From contig JAOICL010000013.1 in the NCBI GenBank assembly GCA_028131545.1, positions 1 through 52,391 of the forward strand: DNA of 52,391 bases, in the 5' to 3' direction. The position numbers were made by a program, and so were the translations under genes. The notes below the pieces were generated by a model. That model searched no databases and was not told the origin of the DNA. It saw only the letters and a program-made list of their open reading frames with translations. The DNA comes from Vibrio sp. (GTDB lineage Bacteria; Pseudomonadota; Gammaproteobacteria; Enterobacterales; Vibrionaceae). Below, one piece after another: positions 10,851 through 20,890 of the stretch. Numbering within the stretch: position 1 is the first letter of the stretch; every line of letters begins with the position of its first letter.

Positions 10851-11071
10851 AGAGATTACCCACGGATGTTAAAGAACAGGAAAAAGTCGGCGCAGTATAC
10901 CAATAAATTTTGAAATGTGAAGTGTTCATTTTTTAAACGCTCAATTTGCTTTGATTGATATTGGCCAACTTCAATGAAGAAAAGGATGCTGTAGTTATAG
11001 CTTAAATTACGATGATGTGAAGTAACGAGATAAAATTTACCGTGACATTATTCAACATCAAAGTGGGTTTG

Positions 11072-11080
11072 TGCTATTAT
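11072..11080 (+). promoter_or_regulatory. Extended -10 promoter for trmJ
   Basis: TGCTATTAT is a TGn extended -10 element; transcription would begin near 11087 and leave a short leader of about 26 bases before the ATG at 11113. The rest of the suhB-trmJ spacer (10851-11071) shows no further clear element. Confidence 0.45.
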
Positions 11081-11112
11081 TTGGCCGTTTTTATCATCAT
11101 AGGCTGCTCATC

Positions 11113-11847
11113 ATGTTAGATAACGTTAAAGTGATTCTTGTTGGCACTTCTCATTCTGGAAATATTGGTTCTGCAGCACGAGCGATGAAGGTGATGGGGA
11201 TCACCAATATGGTACTTGTCGACCCTCAATGTCAGGTTGATGAGCAATCTGTTGCTCTTGCAGCTGGAGCCAGTGAGATCGCTTTGAATGCAACCATCGT
11301 ACAAACATTAGAAGAGGCGGTTGCCGATTGCAGCTTAGTCATAGGTTCTAGTGCTCGCTCTCGTACGTTGAATTGGCCAATGCTCGAGCCAAGAGAGTGT
11401 GGTGAAAAATGTGCGAAAGAAGGTCAGAATTCGACAGTTGCTCTTGTGTTTGGAAGAGAGCGAACAGGACTTACTAATGATGAATTACAGCTATGTCATT
11501 ATCATGTGTGCATTCCAGCTAACCCAGAATACAGCTCATTAAATTTAGCGATGGCAGTACAGACTATTACTTACGAAGTTCGTATGGGACATTTACTGCA
11601 AGAGCAGGCGAAATATACGCCGAATCCAGAACAAGACTACCCAAGACATGCTGAATTAGAGCGTTTTTATGAGCATTTAGACAGCACATTGAAGCAAGTT
11701 GAATTCATATCAGATGCTCAGCCTGGGAAAGTATTGAATAAATTAAGACGTTTATTTTCGAGAGCTCGCCCTGAACAGCAGGAGTTAAACACCCTACGTG
11801 GTATCTTAACAGCAATTAATAAAGCCAGTTCAAAGAAGATACAATAA
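11113..11847 (+). CDS. trmJ: tRNA (cytidine/uridine-2'-O-)-methyltransferase TrmJ
   Basis: A SPOUT-fold enzyme that methylates the 2'-hydroxyl of position 32 in several tRNAs. The start at 11113 ([20 protein letters not shown]) matches E. coli TrmJ; a GTG 42 bases upstream is in frame but lies inside the promoter. The 244-residue product has the family N-terminus [17 protein letters not shown], and the knot motifs [13 protein letters not shown] and [14 protein letters not shown]. It lies directly upstream of iscR, as in E. coli, but the IscR operators in the 103-bp gap indicate a separate promoter for the isc operon. Confidence 0.95.
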   Translation: MLDNVKVILVGTSHSGNIGSAARAMKVMGITNMVLVDPQCQVDEQSVALAAGASEIALNATIVQTLEEAVADCSLVIGSSARSRTLNWPMLEPRECGEKCAKEGQNSTVALVFGRERTGLTNDELQLCHYHVCIPANPEYSSLNLAMAVQTITYEVRMGHLLQEQAKYTPNPEQDYPRHAELERFYEHLDSTLKQVEFISDAQPGKVLNKLRRLFSRARPEQQELNTLRGILTAINKASSKKIQ

Positions 11848-11855
11848 GAGGTTTA

Positions 11856-11880
11856 ATACCTGACTAAATTAGTCAAATAA
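11856..11880 (+). promoter_or_regulatory. Type 1 IscR operator, site A
   Basis: The 25-bp segment matches the published type 1 IscR motif (ATASYYGACTRWWWYAGTCRRSTAT) at all but two positions, with a perfect TGACTAAATTAGTCA core. IscR carrying its [2Fe-2S] cluster would bind here and repress iscR. Confidence 0.85.
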
Positions 11881-11905
11881 ATACTTGACCAATTTAGTGG
11901 GTTAT
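11881..11905 (+). promoter_or_regulatory. Type 1 IscR operator, site B
   Basis: Directly abuts site A with no gap and matches the 25-bp motif at about 22 positions. It lies immediately upstream of a TATAAA -10 candidate at 11919-11924, so occupancy would cover the -35 region of the iscR promoter. Confidence 0.75.
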
Positions 11906-11950
11906 GTGACACTTGCTCTATAAATTGTACAAAGTATGACGGAGTGAGTA

Positions 11951-12436
11951 ATGAAATTAACATCAAAAGGCCGGTATGCGGTAACTGCGATGCTCGATGT
12001 TGCGTTACATTCTCAAGATGCGCCAGTGCCGCTCGCTGATATTTCTGAACGACAAGGGATATCCCTGTCTTACTTAGAGCAACTGTTCTCTAAACTGCGT
12101 AAAGCAGGCTTGGTCTCTAGTGTACGAGGTCCAGGTGGTGGTTATCGTTTAGGGTTAGTCGCTGATGATATTTCTATTGGTGTGGTTATCGCTGCCGTAG
12201 ATGAATCCGTTGATGTAACTAAATGCAATGGTAAAGGTAACTGCCAAGGCGGTGTTAAATGCTTAACACATACCCTCTGGAATGATTTAAGCGATAGAAT
12301 TAGTGACTTTCTTAACGGGATTTCGTTAGGAGACTTAATGAAAGATAACGACGTGTTAGAAGTCTCTAGCCGTCAAAATTTAGAACTTGCTATGGCTCAA
12401 ACTAATGAGACCCAACGAATCCAAATTCGTTCGTAG
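11951..12436 (+). CDS. iscR: Iron-sulfur cluster regulator IscR
   Basis: Rrf2-family winged-helix regulator that senses cell iron-sulfur status. The 161-residue protein begins [18 protein letters not shown] and holds the helix-turn-helix at about 28-60. The cluster ligands are Cys92, Cys98, Cys104 and His107 ([16 protein letters not shown]). It heads the isc operon, and two abutting type 1 operators precede it, so negative autoregulation is expected. iscS starts 28 bases downstream. Confidence 0.97.
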   Translation: MKLTSKGRYAVTAMLDVALHSQDAPVPLADISERQGISLSYLEQLFSKLRKAGLVSSVRGPGGGYRLGLVADDISIGVVIAAVDESVDVTKCNGKGNCQGGVKCLTHTLWNDLSDRISDFLNGISLGDLMKDNDVLEVSSRQNLELAMAQTNETQRIQIRS

Positions 12437-12464
12437 TAAGCGATGTTATACATTGGAGTAAGAA

Positions 12465-13679
12465 ATGAAACTGCCTATTTATCTTGATTATTCAGCGACA
12501 TGTCCGGTAGACCCTCGTGTAGCTGAAAAAATGGTTCAGTACATGACAATGGATGGTGGCTTTGGTAATCCAGCATCACGTTCACACCGCTACGGCTGGC
12601 AAGCTGAAGAAGCGGTTGATGTTGCTCGTGAGCAAATTGCTGATTTATTGAATGCTGACCCTCGTGAAATCGTGTTTACTTCAGGTGCAACAGAATCTGA
12701 TAACCTTGCTATTAAAGGTGCTGCGCACTTTTATGAAAAGAAAGGCAAGCACATCATCACGATTAAAACAGAGCACAAAGCGGTACTTGATCCATGTCGT
12801 CAACTAGAGCGTGAAGGCTTTGAAGTTACTTACCTTGCGCCAGAAGCAAACGGCCTTGTTGATTTAACTAAGCTTGAAGCGGCGATGCGTGAAGACACTG
12901 TTCTTGTATCGATTATGCATGTGAATAATGAGATCGGTGTTGTTCAAGACATTACCTCTATCGGTGAACTTTGTCGCTCACGTAAAATTGTTTTTCATGT
13001 AGATGCAGCACAATCGGCAGGTAAACTACCTATCGATGTTAAAGAGATGAAAGTGGATCTTATCTCAATGTCAGCACATAAAGCTTATGGCCCTAAAGGC
13101 ATGGGCGCACTTTATGTTAGCCGCAAACCTCGTATTCGCTTAGAAGCTCAAATGCACGGTGGTGGTCATGAGCGTGGTTTCCGTTCAGGCACACTGGCAA
13201 CACACCAAATTGTTGGTATGGGTGAAGCTTTCCGTATTGCTAAAGAAGAAATGCAAAAAGATTATGATCATGCATTAGCACTACGTGAGCGTCTATTAGC
13301 GGGTATCAGCGATATGGAAGCGGTTACGATTAACGGTGACCTTGAGCAACGCGTACCACATAACCTAAATGTTAGCTTTGCTTTTGTTGAAGGCGAATCA
13401 TTACTGATGTCACTAAAAGATCTAGCGGTTTCTTCTGGTAGTGCATGTACATCAGCAAGCTTAGAACCATCTTATGTTCTAAGAGCTTTAGGTTTAAATG
13501 ACGAACTTGCACACAGCTCAGTACGTTTCTCTTTTGGCCGTTTTACAACAGAAGCTGAAATTGATTACGCAATTGAACAAATTCGTGTAGCAGTAACAAA
13601 GCTACGTGACATGTCTCCTCTATGGGATATGTATAAAGAAGGTATCGATTTAGATACTGTTGAGTGGGCACACCACTAA
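12465..13679 (+). CDS. iscS: Cysteine desulfurase IscS
   Basis: PLP enzyme that removes sulfur from cysteine and passes it as a persulfide to IscU, and to tRNA thiolation enzymes. The 404 residues have the family start [19 protein letters not shown], the PLP lysine in [16 protein letters not shown] (about 206) and the mobile catalytic cysteine in [21 protein letters not shown] (about 328). The C-terminus [18 protein letters not shown] is the conserved IscU-binding tail. A good TTGGAG site precedes the ATG. iscU follows closely. Confidence 0.98.
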   Translation: MKLPIYLDYSATCPVDPRVAEKMVQYMTMDGGFGNPASRSHRYGWQAEEAVDVAREQIADLLNADPREIVFTSGATESDNLAIKGAAHFYEKKGKHIITIKTEHKAVLDPCRQLEREGFEVTYLAPEANGLVDLTKLEAAMREDTVLVSIMHVNNEIGVVQDITSIGELCRSRKIVFHVDAAQSAGKLPIDVKEMKVDLISMSAHKAYGPKGMGALYVSRKPRIRLEAQMHGGGHERGFRSGTLATHQIVGMGEAFRIAKEEMQKDYDHALALRERLLAGISDMEAVTINGDLEQRVPHNLNVSFAFVEGESLLMSLKDLAVSSGSACTSASLEPSYVLRALGLNDELAHSSVRFSFGRFTTEAEIDYAIEQIRVAVTKLRDMSPLWDMYKEGIDLDTVEWAHH

Positions 13680-13717
13680 TATCAAGGACAGAAATTAGAG
13701 GATTCGAGGTAAATATT

Positions 13718-14098
13718 ATGGCTTATAGTGAAAAAGTAATCGATCATTACGAGAACCCACGTAACGTTGGTTCATTTGACAAAAACGATGAAAGCGTTGG
13801 TAGCGGCATGGTGGGAGCACCAGCATGTGGTGATGTCATGAAGCTGCAAATCAAGGTGAGCCCAGAAGGCATCATCGAAGATGCAAAATTCAAAACCTAC
13901 GGTTGTGGTAGTGCTATCGCATCAAGCTCATTAGTCACTGAATGGGTAAAAGGTAAATCAATCGATGAAGCAGCAGCTCTGAAAAACTCAGAAATTGCTG
14001 AAGAGTTAGAGTTACCACCTGTAAAAGTACACTGCTCGATCTTAGCTGAAGATGCGATCAAAGCAGCGGTTGCTGATTACAAGAAAAAACACGCTTAA
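13718..14098 (+). CDS. iscU: Iron-sulfur cluster scaffold IscU
   Basis: Scaffold on which new [2Fe-2S] clusters are built with sulfur from IscS. The start at 13718 (MAYSEKVIDHYENPRNVGSF) follows a GAGGT site and gives 126 residues, the family size; an in-frame ATG 54 bases upstream overlaps the end of iscS and is unlikely. Cluster ligands Cys37, Cys63 and Cys106, Asp39 and the HscA-recognition motif LPPVK (99-103) are all present. Confidence 0.97.
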   Translation: MAYSEKVIDHYENPRNVGSFDKNDESVGSGMVGAPACGDVMKLQIKVSPEGIIEDAKFKTYGCGSAIASSSLVTEWVKGKSIDEAAALKNSEIAEELELPPVKVHCSILAEDAIKAAVADYKKKHA

Positions 14099-14173
14099 TC
14101 TCTTTCCTGTAATGTCCTAAAACATTGCAGGATATATTTACTATTTTAGACAGTTATAAATTTAAGGTGCAGT

Positions 14174-14497
14174 ATGGCCATTACAATGACAGATGCAGCG
14201 GCAAGCCGTGTAAAAACTTTCTTAGACAACCGTGGTAAAGGTATTGGGTTACGCTTAGGGGTGAAAACAACGGGCTGTTCTGGTATGGCGTATGTCTTAG
14301 AGTTTGTTGATGTTCTAAATGAAGAAGATTCTGTTTTTGAACATCAAGGCGTTAAAGTTATTATTGACGCTAAAAGTTTAGTGTATTTAGATAACACTGA
14401 GCTGGATTATGTGAAAGAAGGGTTAAACGAAGGTTTCGAATTCAACAATCCAAACGCCAAAGGCGAGTGTGGTTGTGGTGAAAGCTTCAACGTTTAA
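14174..14497 (+). CDS. iscA: A-type iron-sulfur carrier IscA
   Basis: Carries iron or preformed clusters to target proteins. The 107-residue product has the three conserved cysteines Cys35 (TTGCSGMAY), Cys99 and Cys101 (GECGCGESF). It follows iscU by 75 bases in the operon, in the usual order. Confidence 0.97.
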   Translation: MAITMTDAAASRVKTFLDNRGKGIGLRLGVKTTGCSGMAYVLEFVDVLNEEDSVFEHQGVKVIIDAKSLVYLDNTELDYVKEGLNEGFEFNNPNAKGECGCGESFNV

Positions 14498-14590
14498 GTG
14501 TCTTCAATAGTAAATAATTAGGTGTTATACGTTAAAGCATATGCTTTGGGTCGTATGGCACCTTTTTCGTTTTATCCGAGCAGATATTTT

Positions 14591-15106
14591 ATGAATCATT
14601 TCGAACTTTTTAGCTTACCCGTACAATTTCAAGTGGATATTGCTACTTTATCTTCTCAATTTAGAGAACTACAAAAGCGATTCCACCCAGATAATTTCGC
14701 TACATCTTCTGAGCGAGAGCGTTTATTATCCGTTCAAAAAGCAGCACAAATCAATGATGCTTATCAAGTATTAAAGAATCCTATTGCTCGTGGTGAATAC
14801 CTATTGGTATTACAAGGAGTGGATATTCGAGCTGAACAACAGACATTGCAAGATCCTATGTTTCTGATGGAGCAAATGGAATTAAGAGAAGAACTTGAAT
14901 CCATAGCGGAAAGTAATGATGTTGAAGAATTGCTGTTTGATTTTGATAGTAAAACAAATAAGTTATACAAGGCACAATTGAGCGAACTAGAAAGCACTTT
15001 AGAGGAACAAAATTGGACGAAAGCGGCTGATGATGTTCGAAAATTAAAGTTTATTGCAAAATTAAAGCATGAAATAGAACTGGTTGAAGATCAGTTGCTT
15101 GGTTAG
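14591..15106 (+). CDS. hscB: J-domain co-chaperone HscB
   Basis: Delivers IscU to HscA and stimulates its ATPase. The start at 14591 (MNHFELFSLPVQFQVD) gives 171 residues, identical to the E. coli length; an in-frame upstream codon at 14522 would add 23 atypical residues and is rejected. The N-terminal J domain has HPD at 32-34 (RFHPDNFAT) and the C-terminal three-helix domain that binds IscU follows from about 90. Confidence 0.95.
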   Translation: MNHFELFSLPVQFQVDIATLSSQFRELQKRFHPDNFATSSERERLLSVQKAAQINDAYQVLKNPIARGEYLLVLQGVDIRAEQQTLQDPMFLMEQMELREELESIAESNDVEELLFDFDSKTNKLYKAQLSELESTLEEQNWTKAADDVRKLKFIAKLKHEIELVEDQLLG

Positions 15107-15162
15107 TTTTGAACGTTTAGCCAATCTCATCGGCTAAGCTTTATTTATAAAGGATTCATACA

Positions 15163-17016
15163 ATGGCATTCCTACAAATTGCTGAGCCAGGGCAAAGTAG
15201 CGCACCCCATGAGCATAAGTTAGCAGTTGGTATCGATCTTGGTACAACCAACTCACTTGTTGCAGCAGTACGCAGTGGCGAAGCTAAGCCTCTCGATGAT
15301 CACCAAGGTCGTCGAATCTTACCTTCAGTTGTTCGTTATACTGAAGATGACGTGCAAGTCGGTGATGATGCTCGACAGCATGCGCAAATAGATCCTCGTC
15401 ATACGATCATTTCTGCGAAGCGTTTGATCGGGCGTTCTCTTGAGGATATCCAATCTCGTTATCCTTCTCTTCCTTATGAGTTTGTTGCAAGTGATAATGG
15501 CTTGCCTTTGATTCAGACGCCACAAGGGAATAAAAACCCAGTACAAGTCTCCTCTGAAATCTTAAAGTCATTGTCCGAACGAGCAGAGAAAACCTTAGGT
15601 GGAGAACTATCAGGTGTGGTTATTACCGTACCTGCTTATTTTGATGATGCTCAACGAGCAAGTACAAAAGATGCGGCTAAATTGGCTGGGTTACATGTTT
15701 TAAGGCTACTTAATGAGCCAACGGCAGCAGCCATTGCCTATGGTTTAGATTCTGGTCAAGAAGGTGTGATAGCGGTCTACGACTTAGGTGGTGGTACGTT
15801 TGATATCTCTGTTCTACGTTTGTCAAAAGGCGTGTTTGAAGTTCTAGCTACCGGTGGCGATTCAGCATTAGGCGGTGATGATTTTGACCACTTGATTGCC
15901 GATTATTTTAAAGAGCAGATTGGCCTATCTGGTGAATTAAGCGCAGAACATAACCGAGCTTTACTGGATGCAGCAACGGACGCAAAAATTGCTCTTTCTG
16001 ATGCAGATTCTGTTGCCGTTTCGGTATTAGATTGGCAAGGTGAACTTTCTCGTGCAACGTTTGACGATCTTATTAGACCTTTAGTAAAGAAAACATTGAT
16101 GGCTTGTCGTCGAGCATTAAAAGACGCTGATGTTGATACTGATGATGTTCTTGAAGTGGTGATGGTGGGTGGTTCAACTCGTACTTTATTAGTACGTGAC
16201 ATGATCGGTGATTATTTTGGTAAAACGCCATTAACGACGATTAACCCTGATGAAGTTGTTGCTGTTGGAGCTGGAATTCAAGCGGATATTTTAGTGGGTA
16301 ATAAGCCTGATTCTGAAATGTTATTGCTGGATGTCATTCCACTGTCACTGGGCATCGAAACGATGGGAGGATTAATTGAAAAGATCATTCCTCGTAATAC
16401 GACGATACCAGTAGCAAAAGCACAAGAGTTTACGACGTTTAAAGATGGGCAAACGGCCATGTCAGTTCATGTTGTCCAAGGGGAACGTGAAATGGTTGAA
16501 CATTGTCGTTCTTTAGCTAAATTTTCCTTAAAAGGCATCCCTGCAATGACGGCGGGAGCGGCTCACATTCGAGTCACTTATCAAGTGGATGCAGATGGTT
16601 TACTATCCGTTACAGCCATGGAAAAAAGCACTGGAGTTCAAGCGGACATACAGGTGAAGCCTTCCTATGGTTTGAGTGATGATGAAGTCACATCTATGCT
16701 ACGTGATTCAATGTCTAATGCTAAAGAAGACATGCTAGCTCGAGCATTAGCTGAACAGAAAGTGGAAGCGGATCGTGTCATTGAAGGATTGATCGCTGCG
16801 ATTCAGGTTGACGGTGATGATCTTCTTAATGAAGATGAACGAGTGTCATTAGTGAAAGCGATTGAAACCTTGATAGCACTACGTAATGGCCAGAATAGTA
16901 ATGCGATAGAACAAGGGATAAAAGACTTGGATAAAGCCAGTCAAAACTTTGCTTCAAAACGCATGGACAAATCAATTCGAGCTGCGCTAGCAGGACAATC
17001 GGTTGACGATATTTAA
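15163..17016 (+). CDS. hscA: Iron-sulfur biogenesis Hsp70 chaperone HscA
   Basis: Hsp70-type ATPase that promotes cluster release from IscU. The 617-residue product shows the nucleotide-binding motifs [14 protein letters not shown] (about 22), [13 protein letters not shown] (about 184) and [14 protein letters not shown] (about 206), and the substrate-binding domain beginning near [14 protein letters not shown] (about 390). Length and sequence separate it from DnaK. It lies between hscB and fdx. Confidence 0.97.
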   Translation: MAFLQIAEPGQSSAPHEHKLAVGIDLGTTNSLVAAVRSGEAKPLDDHQGRRILPSVVRYTEDDVQVGDDARQHAQIDPRHTIISAKRLIGRSLEDIQSRYPSLPYEFVASDNGLPLIQTPQGNKNPVQVSSEILKSLSERAEKTLGGELSGVVITVPAYFDDAQRASTKDAAKLAGLHVLRLLNEPTAAAIAYGLDSGQEGVIAVYDLGGGTFDISVLRLSKGVFEVLATGGDSALGGDDFDHLIADYFKEQIGLSGELSAEHNRALLDAATDAKIALSDADSVAVSVLDWQGELSRATFDDLIRPLVKKTLMACRRALKDADVDTDDVLEVVMVGGSTRTLLVRDMIGDYFGKTPLTTINPDEVVAVGAGIQADILVGNKPDSEMLLLDVIPLSLGIETMGGLIEKIIPRNTTIPVAKAQEFTTFKDGQTAMSVHVVQGEREMVEHCRSLAKFSLKGIPAMTAGAAHIRVTYQVDADGLLSVTAMEKSTGVQADIQVKPSYGLSDDEVTSMLRDSMSNAKEDMLARALAEQKVEADRVIEGLIAAIQVDGDDLLNEDERVSLVKAIETLIALRNGQNSNAIEQGIKDLDKASQNFASKRMDKSIRAALAGQSVDDI

Positions 17017-17033
17017 CAGAGACGATAATTATT

Positions 17034-17372
17034 ATGCCTAAAGTAATCTTTTTACCTCACCAAGATTTATGTCCTGAAGGTGCTGCACTGGATGCAGAAA
17101 AAGGACAAACAGTACTGGATGTTGCATTGCGTAACGGTATTGGTATTGAACATGCTTGTGAAAAATCTTGCGCTTGTACGACTTGTCACATCGTTGTACG
17201 TGAAGGCTTTGATTCTCTAGAAGAAAGCTGCGAACTAGAAGATGATATGCTAGATAAAGCATGGGGTTTAGAACCAGACTCTCGTCTCGGTTGCCAAGCT
17301 ATTATTGCAGATGAAGATTTAGTGGTTGAGATTCCAAAGTACACATTAAACCATGCGTCAGAAGATCATTAA
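17034..17372 (+). CDS. fdx: [2Fe-2S] ferredoxin Fdx of the ISC system
   Basis: Electron donor for cluster assembly on IscU. The 112-residue adrenodoxin-type ferredoxin has ligands Cys42, Cys48, Cys51 and Cys87 in HACEKSCACTTCH and RLGCQA, plus the extra conserved Cys46. It starts 17 bases after hscA. Confidence 0.97.
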   Translation: MPKVIFLPHQDLCPEGAALDAEKGQTVLDVALRNGIGIEHACEKSCACTTCHIVVREGFDSLEESCELEDDMLDKAWGLEPDSRLGCQAIIADEDLVVEIPKYTLNHASEDH

Positions 17373-17402
17373 TATAGATAGATATTTAATGTGATTTAGA
17401 GT

Positions 17403-17433
17403 ACAACAATGTTAGCAATGCTAACATTGTTGT
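17403..17433. repeat. 31-bp near-perfect palindrome between fdx and iscX
   Basis: Arms of 15 bases (17403-17417 and 17419-17433) are perfect inverted copies around a single central base. As RNA it would form a long stem with a minimal loop. No T run follows, so termination would be inefficient; it may lower or stabilise the iscX part of the message, or bind a dimeric protein as DNA. Confidence 0.75.
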
Positions 17434-17502
17434 CAGTAGTTAGCATATAGTTGTAAATAGATCGACCATACGATAGTCGATGACTAATGTGATAAGGGGC
17501 TA

Positions 17503-17700
17503 ATGATGAAATGGACAGATATTAATGATATAGCGATCGAGCTGTGTGAACAATTTCCTGATATCGATCCTCAAACCGTACGTTTTACTGACTTACATCA
17601 ATGGGTTTTAGATTTAGATGACTTTAATGATGATCCTAAACGCTGTAATGAAAAAATCTTAGAAGCCATTATGTTGGCTTGGTTAGATGAAATCGATTAA
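17503..17700 (+). CDS. iscX: ISC operon acidic protein IscX
   Basis: Small acidic protein that binds IscS and tunes its activity in an iron-dependent way. The 65-residue product starts [20 protein letters not shown] and has the conserved [14 protein letters not shown] and acidic C-terminal segment. The first or second Met may be the start. It is separated from fdx by 130 bp holding a 31-bp palindrome, a larger gap than in E. coli. Confidence 0.95.
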   Translation: MMKWTDINDIAIELCEQFPDIDPQTVRFTDLHQWVLDLDDFNDDPKRCNEKILEAIMLAWLDEID

Positions 17701-17776
17701 TCGAGATCTTGATTCTATTCTGCTAACCTTATTCCCATCCTTTAGTATTTTCTATCCTTCATCCATTGATGCCTTC

Positions 17777-17810
17777 ACAATATATTGATGGTAACAATAT
17801 ATTGAAGGTA
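17777..17810 (+). repeat. Tandem 17-bp duplication in the pepB leader
   Basis: Two adjacent 17-base copies (17777-17793 and 17794-17810) differ at a single base (GATGGTA versus GAAGGTA); a partial third copy ACAAT follows. This reads as a recent slippage duplication immediately upstream of the pepB ribosome binding site. Confidence 0.8.
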
Positions 17811-17833
17811 ACAATCACAGACTAGGAGACATC

Positions 17834-19120
17834 ATGTCGACTCAGATGACAGTATTGATTAGTCATGAAAAAGCAGCCCCACATTGGGGACAAAATGCAT
17901 TACTTTCATTTTCAGATTCCGCCGCTACGATTCACTTAAATGATAATCGTGGCTTGAATGATATCCAAAAAGCAGCGAGAAAACTTGACTCTCAGGGTGT
18001 TAATGAAGTTCACCTTACTGGTGAAGGTTGGGACTTGGAAGGACTTTGGGCATTTTATCAAGGTTATCGTAACGCGAAAAAAACCAACACAGTCACGTGG
18101 GATGAACTTGATGTTCATGAGCAAAAAGAATTAAAAGACCGCATTCAAGTCTCAGATTGGGTTCGTGACATCATCAATAAAACAGCGGAAGAAGTCGCTC
18201 CTCGCCAGTTAGCTACAATGGCAGCCGAGTTCATTAAATCAGTTGCTCCTGAAGGCACAGTGACTCGACGTATTGTAAAAGATAAGGATCTCCTTGCTGA
18301 AGGTTGGACTGGAACGTTTGCTGTCGGCCGTGGTTCTGAAAGAACATCTGCGATGCTTCAACTGGATTATAACCCAACTGGAAATATGAATGCGCCAGTG
18401 TATGCGTGTTTAGTGGGTAAAGGTATTACCTTTGATTCAGGTGGTTATAGCATTAAAGGTGGTCCATTCATGACGTCAATGAAGGCCGATATGGGCGGAG
18501 CAGCAACCATTACTGGTGGCTTAGCAATGTCGATCCTTCGTGGGCTCAATAAGCGTGTGAAGTTGATTTTATGCTGTGCTGAAAATATGATTTCAGGCCG
18601 AGCTTTAAAGCTGGGTGATATCATTACTTATAAAAATGGCATTACCGTTGAAATCATGAATACCGATGCGGAAGGGCGTTTGGTTTTAGCGGATGGCTTA
18701 CTCTTTGCTTCTGAGCATGATCCAGAAGTGATCATTGATTGTGCTACTTTAACCGGAGCGGCGAAAAATGCTTTAGGTAATGATTACCATGCTTTAATGA
18801 GTTTTGATGATCAATTATCAGAGACGGCATTATCAGCAGCAAAAGAAGAAAATGAAGGATTATGGCGTTTACCACTTGCTCCCATTCATAGAGATATATT
18901 ACCTTCTAACTTTGCTAATATGTCAAACATGGCATCAGGCGACTTTGCTCCAGGTGCAAGTGCTGCAGCGGGCTTTCTTTCTCATTTTGTGAAAGACTAT
19001 GAAAATAACTGGTTGCACTTTGATTGTGCAGGTACATACCGCCGAGCAAGCAGTGATCGTTGGGCCGCAGGTGCAACGGGCATGGGTATTCGTACATTAG
19101 CTAATATTTTGAATAAATAA
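17834..19120 (+). CDS. pepB: Peptidase B (M17 leucyl aminopeptidase family)
   Basis: Manganese- or zinc-dependent cytosolic aminopeptidase. The 428-residue product contains the M17 signature [14 protein letters not shown] near residue 276, the upstream metal-binding lysine region [16 protein letters not shown] near 194 and MKADMGGAA near 215. It follows iscX, as in E. coli where pepB lies just after the isc cluster, and ndk starts 13 bases after its stop, so pepB-ndk are probably co-transcribed. Confidence 0.95.
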   Translation: MSTQMTVLISHEKAAPHWGQNALLSFSDSAATIHLNDNRGLNDIQKAARKLDSQGVNEVHLTGEGWDLEGLWAFYQGYRNAKKTNTVTWDELDVHEQKELKDRIQVSDWVRDIINKTAEEVAPRQLATMAAEFIKSVAPEGTVTRRIVKDKDLLAEGWTGTFAVGRGSERTSAMLQLDYNPTGNMNAPVYACLVGKGITFDSGGYSIKGGPFMTSMKADMGGAATITGGLAMSILRGLNKRVKLILCCAENMISGRALKLGDIITYKNGITVEIMNTDAEGRLVLADGLLFASEHDPEVIIDCATLTGAAKNALGNDYHALMSFDDQLSETALSAAKEENEGLWRLPLAPIHRDILPSNFANMSNMASGDFAPGASAAAGFLSHFVKDYENNWLHFDCAGTYRRASSDRWAAGATGMGIRTLANILNK

Positions 19121-19133
19121 GAAGGACAACAAC

Positions 19134-19559
19134 ATGGCAATTGAAAAAACATTTTCTATTATCAAGCCTGACGCGACGAACCGTAATTTGATTGGTGCGA
19201 TTTATGATCGTATTGAAAAAGCAGGACTAAAAATTGTAGCAGCAAAAATGATTTGTTTAACGAATGAGCAAGCAAGCGCATTCTATGCTGAGCATGAAGG
19301 CCGTGATTTCTTTGAACCATTAAAAGAGCTGATGACATCAGGTCCAATCATGGTTCAAGTATTGGAAGGTGAAAGTGCAATCCCTCGTTACCGTGAGCTG
19401 ATGGGTAAAACCAACCCTGAAGAAGCGGCATGCGGAACAATTCGTAATGATTATGCTGTTAACATGCGTCTAAATTCGGTTCATGGTTCTGATAGCCCAG
19501 AATCAGCAGAACGTGAAATTGCTTTTTTCTTTAGCGATTCAGAAGTCTTTGGCAGTTAA
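19134..19559 (+). CDS. ndk: Nucleoside diphosphate kinase
   Basis: Transfers the terminal phosphate between nucleoside triphosphates and diphosphates. The 141-residue protein has the phosphohistidine His117 in [12 protein letters not shown] and the family start [13 protein letters not shown]. It starts 13 bases after pepB behind AGAAGGA and is followed by a strong terminator. Confidence 0.98.
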   Translation: MAIEKTFSIIKPDATNRNLIGAIYDRIEKAGLKIVAAKMICLTNEQASAFYAEHEGRDFFEPLKELMTSGPIMVQVLEGESAIPRYRELMGKTNPEEAACGTIRNDYAVNMRLNSVHGSDSPESAEREIAFFFSDSEVFGS

Positions 19560-19580
19560 TTTATCTTAACGCTAATACAC

Positions 19581-19619
19581 AAGCCCCAATAATTATGTCA
19601 TTAATTATTGGGGCTTTTT
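19581..19619. terminator. Terminator after ndk, shared with hmp
   Basis: Perfect 15-bp arms at 19581-19595 and 19602-19616 with a 6-base loop and a T tail. It separates convergent ndk and hmp. Confidence 0.92.
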
Positions 19620-19646
19620 ATATCACTTGTATATATGGATAGGTAT

Positions 19647-20825
19647 TTACAGACTGGCGTGAGGGCCAAATACCTCATAGTGAATACGTTCGTCGCTGAC
19701 GCCTAAAGCAATCAGGTGTTCTTTTATATAAGCCATAAATGCCACAGGTCCACAAAGGTAGAAGTCACCCTTATCGATTGGTATTGCTTGATTGGTAAGA
19801 TCGATATAGCCTTGGTGAGCATGAGAGCCTTCAACAACATCGGAATACCAGATATCATAACTCCAGCTATTCTCTTCACATATCGATTGATTATGTTTAT
19901 GGAAAGAGTGTTGATCTTGATTATGACAAGCATGTACGTAATGAACTGGATGCGAATAATTGCGTTGATTTAGATCCTCTAACATGGATTGCATTGGTGT
20001 GGCACCAACGCCAGCGGAGATAAGTACGATAGGTGAATCATTATCTTGTAAGTAAAAATCCCCAGCAGGTGCATAGAGATCGACAATAGCACCTACATGG
20101 ATCTCATCGTGTAAAAAGTTAGATGCAATGCCCTTCGGATCACTTCCTTCGCGCTTAACTGAGATTCGGTAAGATTGATTATTAGAGTGATCAGAAAGAG
20201 AATATTGACGTATTTCTGTGTACTGAAGTTTATTTGAGCGGAGCTCTATACCAATGTATTGCCCTGGAGAGAAATCGCACACACTTTGTTCATCAACAGG
20301 GACCATAACAAAACTGGTCACGAGCTCTGATTCCGGTGTTTTTTCTGCAATTCTGAAGGCTCGTTTTCCTCGCCAACCTCCTTTTTTACTTTCACTGTCT
20401 TGATACAGTTCTTCTTCTCGATTAATAAAAATATCGGCTAATACTTGATAAGCCTGTCCCCATGCTTCTTCAATATCAGGAGTAAAAGCATCACCGAGTA
20501 ACTCTCTAAAAGTCTCGATGAGGTTATGACCGACAACGGCATAATGCTCTGGTTGAATATGGAAGCTGGTATGTTTATGAGCGATTCTTTCAACGGCACT
20601 TTTGAGTGGAGATAGGTCATCGATATTTTTAGCGTAGGCTAAAATCGCTTCAAATAACGCGACACGTTGAGTCCCTGTTTCTTGGTGGCTCATGTTAAAG
20701 ACATTTTTGAGTTCGGGATGGTGAGTAAAAACGCGATTGTAGAAATGATCGGTAATGGCGACACCACCTTGTTCAATGACAGGAATCGTGCTTTTTACCG
20801 TTTCAATATGTTGTGCTGTTAACAT
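19647..20825 (-). CDS. hmp: Flavohemoprotein / nitric oxide dioxygenase Hmp
   Basis: Converts nitric oxide and oxygen to nitrate with NAD(P)H. The 392-residue product has a globin domain (1-140) with heme ligand His85, distal Tyr29 and Gln53, then an FAD domain with RQYSLSDHSN (about 204-213) and a C-terminal NAD domain with ISAGVGATPM and YLCGPVAFM. The ribosome binding site AGGA lies inside the proximal arm of a 10-bp inverted repeat. It follows the cysteine desulfurase gene by 65 bases on the same strand, so it may be read through or have its own promoter. No NsrR or NorR site was recognised. Confidence 0.95.
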   Translation of the reverse strand: MLTAQHIETVKSTIPVIEQGGVAITDHFYNRVFTHHPELKNVFNMSHQETGTQRVALFEAILAYAKNIDDLSPLKSAVERIAHKHTSFHIQPEHYAVVGHNLIETFRELLGDAFTPDIEEAWGQAYQVLADIFINREEELYQDSESKKGGWRGKRAFRIAEKTPESELVTSFVMVPVDEQSVCDFSPGQYIGIELRSNKLQYTEIRQYSLSDHSNNQSYRISVKREGSDPKGIASNFLHDEIHVGAIVDLYAPAGDFYLQDNDSPIVLISAGVGATPMQSMLEDLNQRNYSHPVHYVHACHNQDQHSFHKHNQSICEENSWSYDIWYSDVVEGSHAHQGYIDLTNQAIPIDKGDFYLCGPVAFMAYIKEHLIALGVSDERIHYEVFGPHASL

Positions 20826-20832
20826 GCTAAGG

Positions 20833-20862
20833 TCCTACTTAGATAAAGATACCTAAGTAGGA
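20833..20862 (-). promoter_or_regulatory. Inverted repeat covering the hmp ribosome binding site
   Basis: Perfect 10-base arms (20833-20842 and 20853-20862) with a 10-base spacer. In the hmp mRNA the downstream arm contains the AGGA that lies about 7 bases before the ATG. As RNA the stem would hide this site; as DNA the 20-bp centre-to-centre spacing suits a dimeric regulator. Confidence 0.6.
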
Positions 20863-20890
20863 TAGTTGGTTTTTGGTTATATAGCTGATG

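Noticed and set aside
11071..11112. In-frame N-terminal extension of trmJ
   Set aside because: It contains the extended -10 element, and the family start is at 11113.
14522..14590. In-frame N-terminal extension of hscB
   Set aside because: The 23 residues are atypical and the 14591 start gives the exact family length.
17403..17433. Reading the fdx-iscX palindrome as a normal terminator
   Set aside because: No T run follows and iscX is normally co-transcribed.
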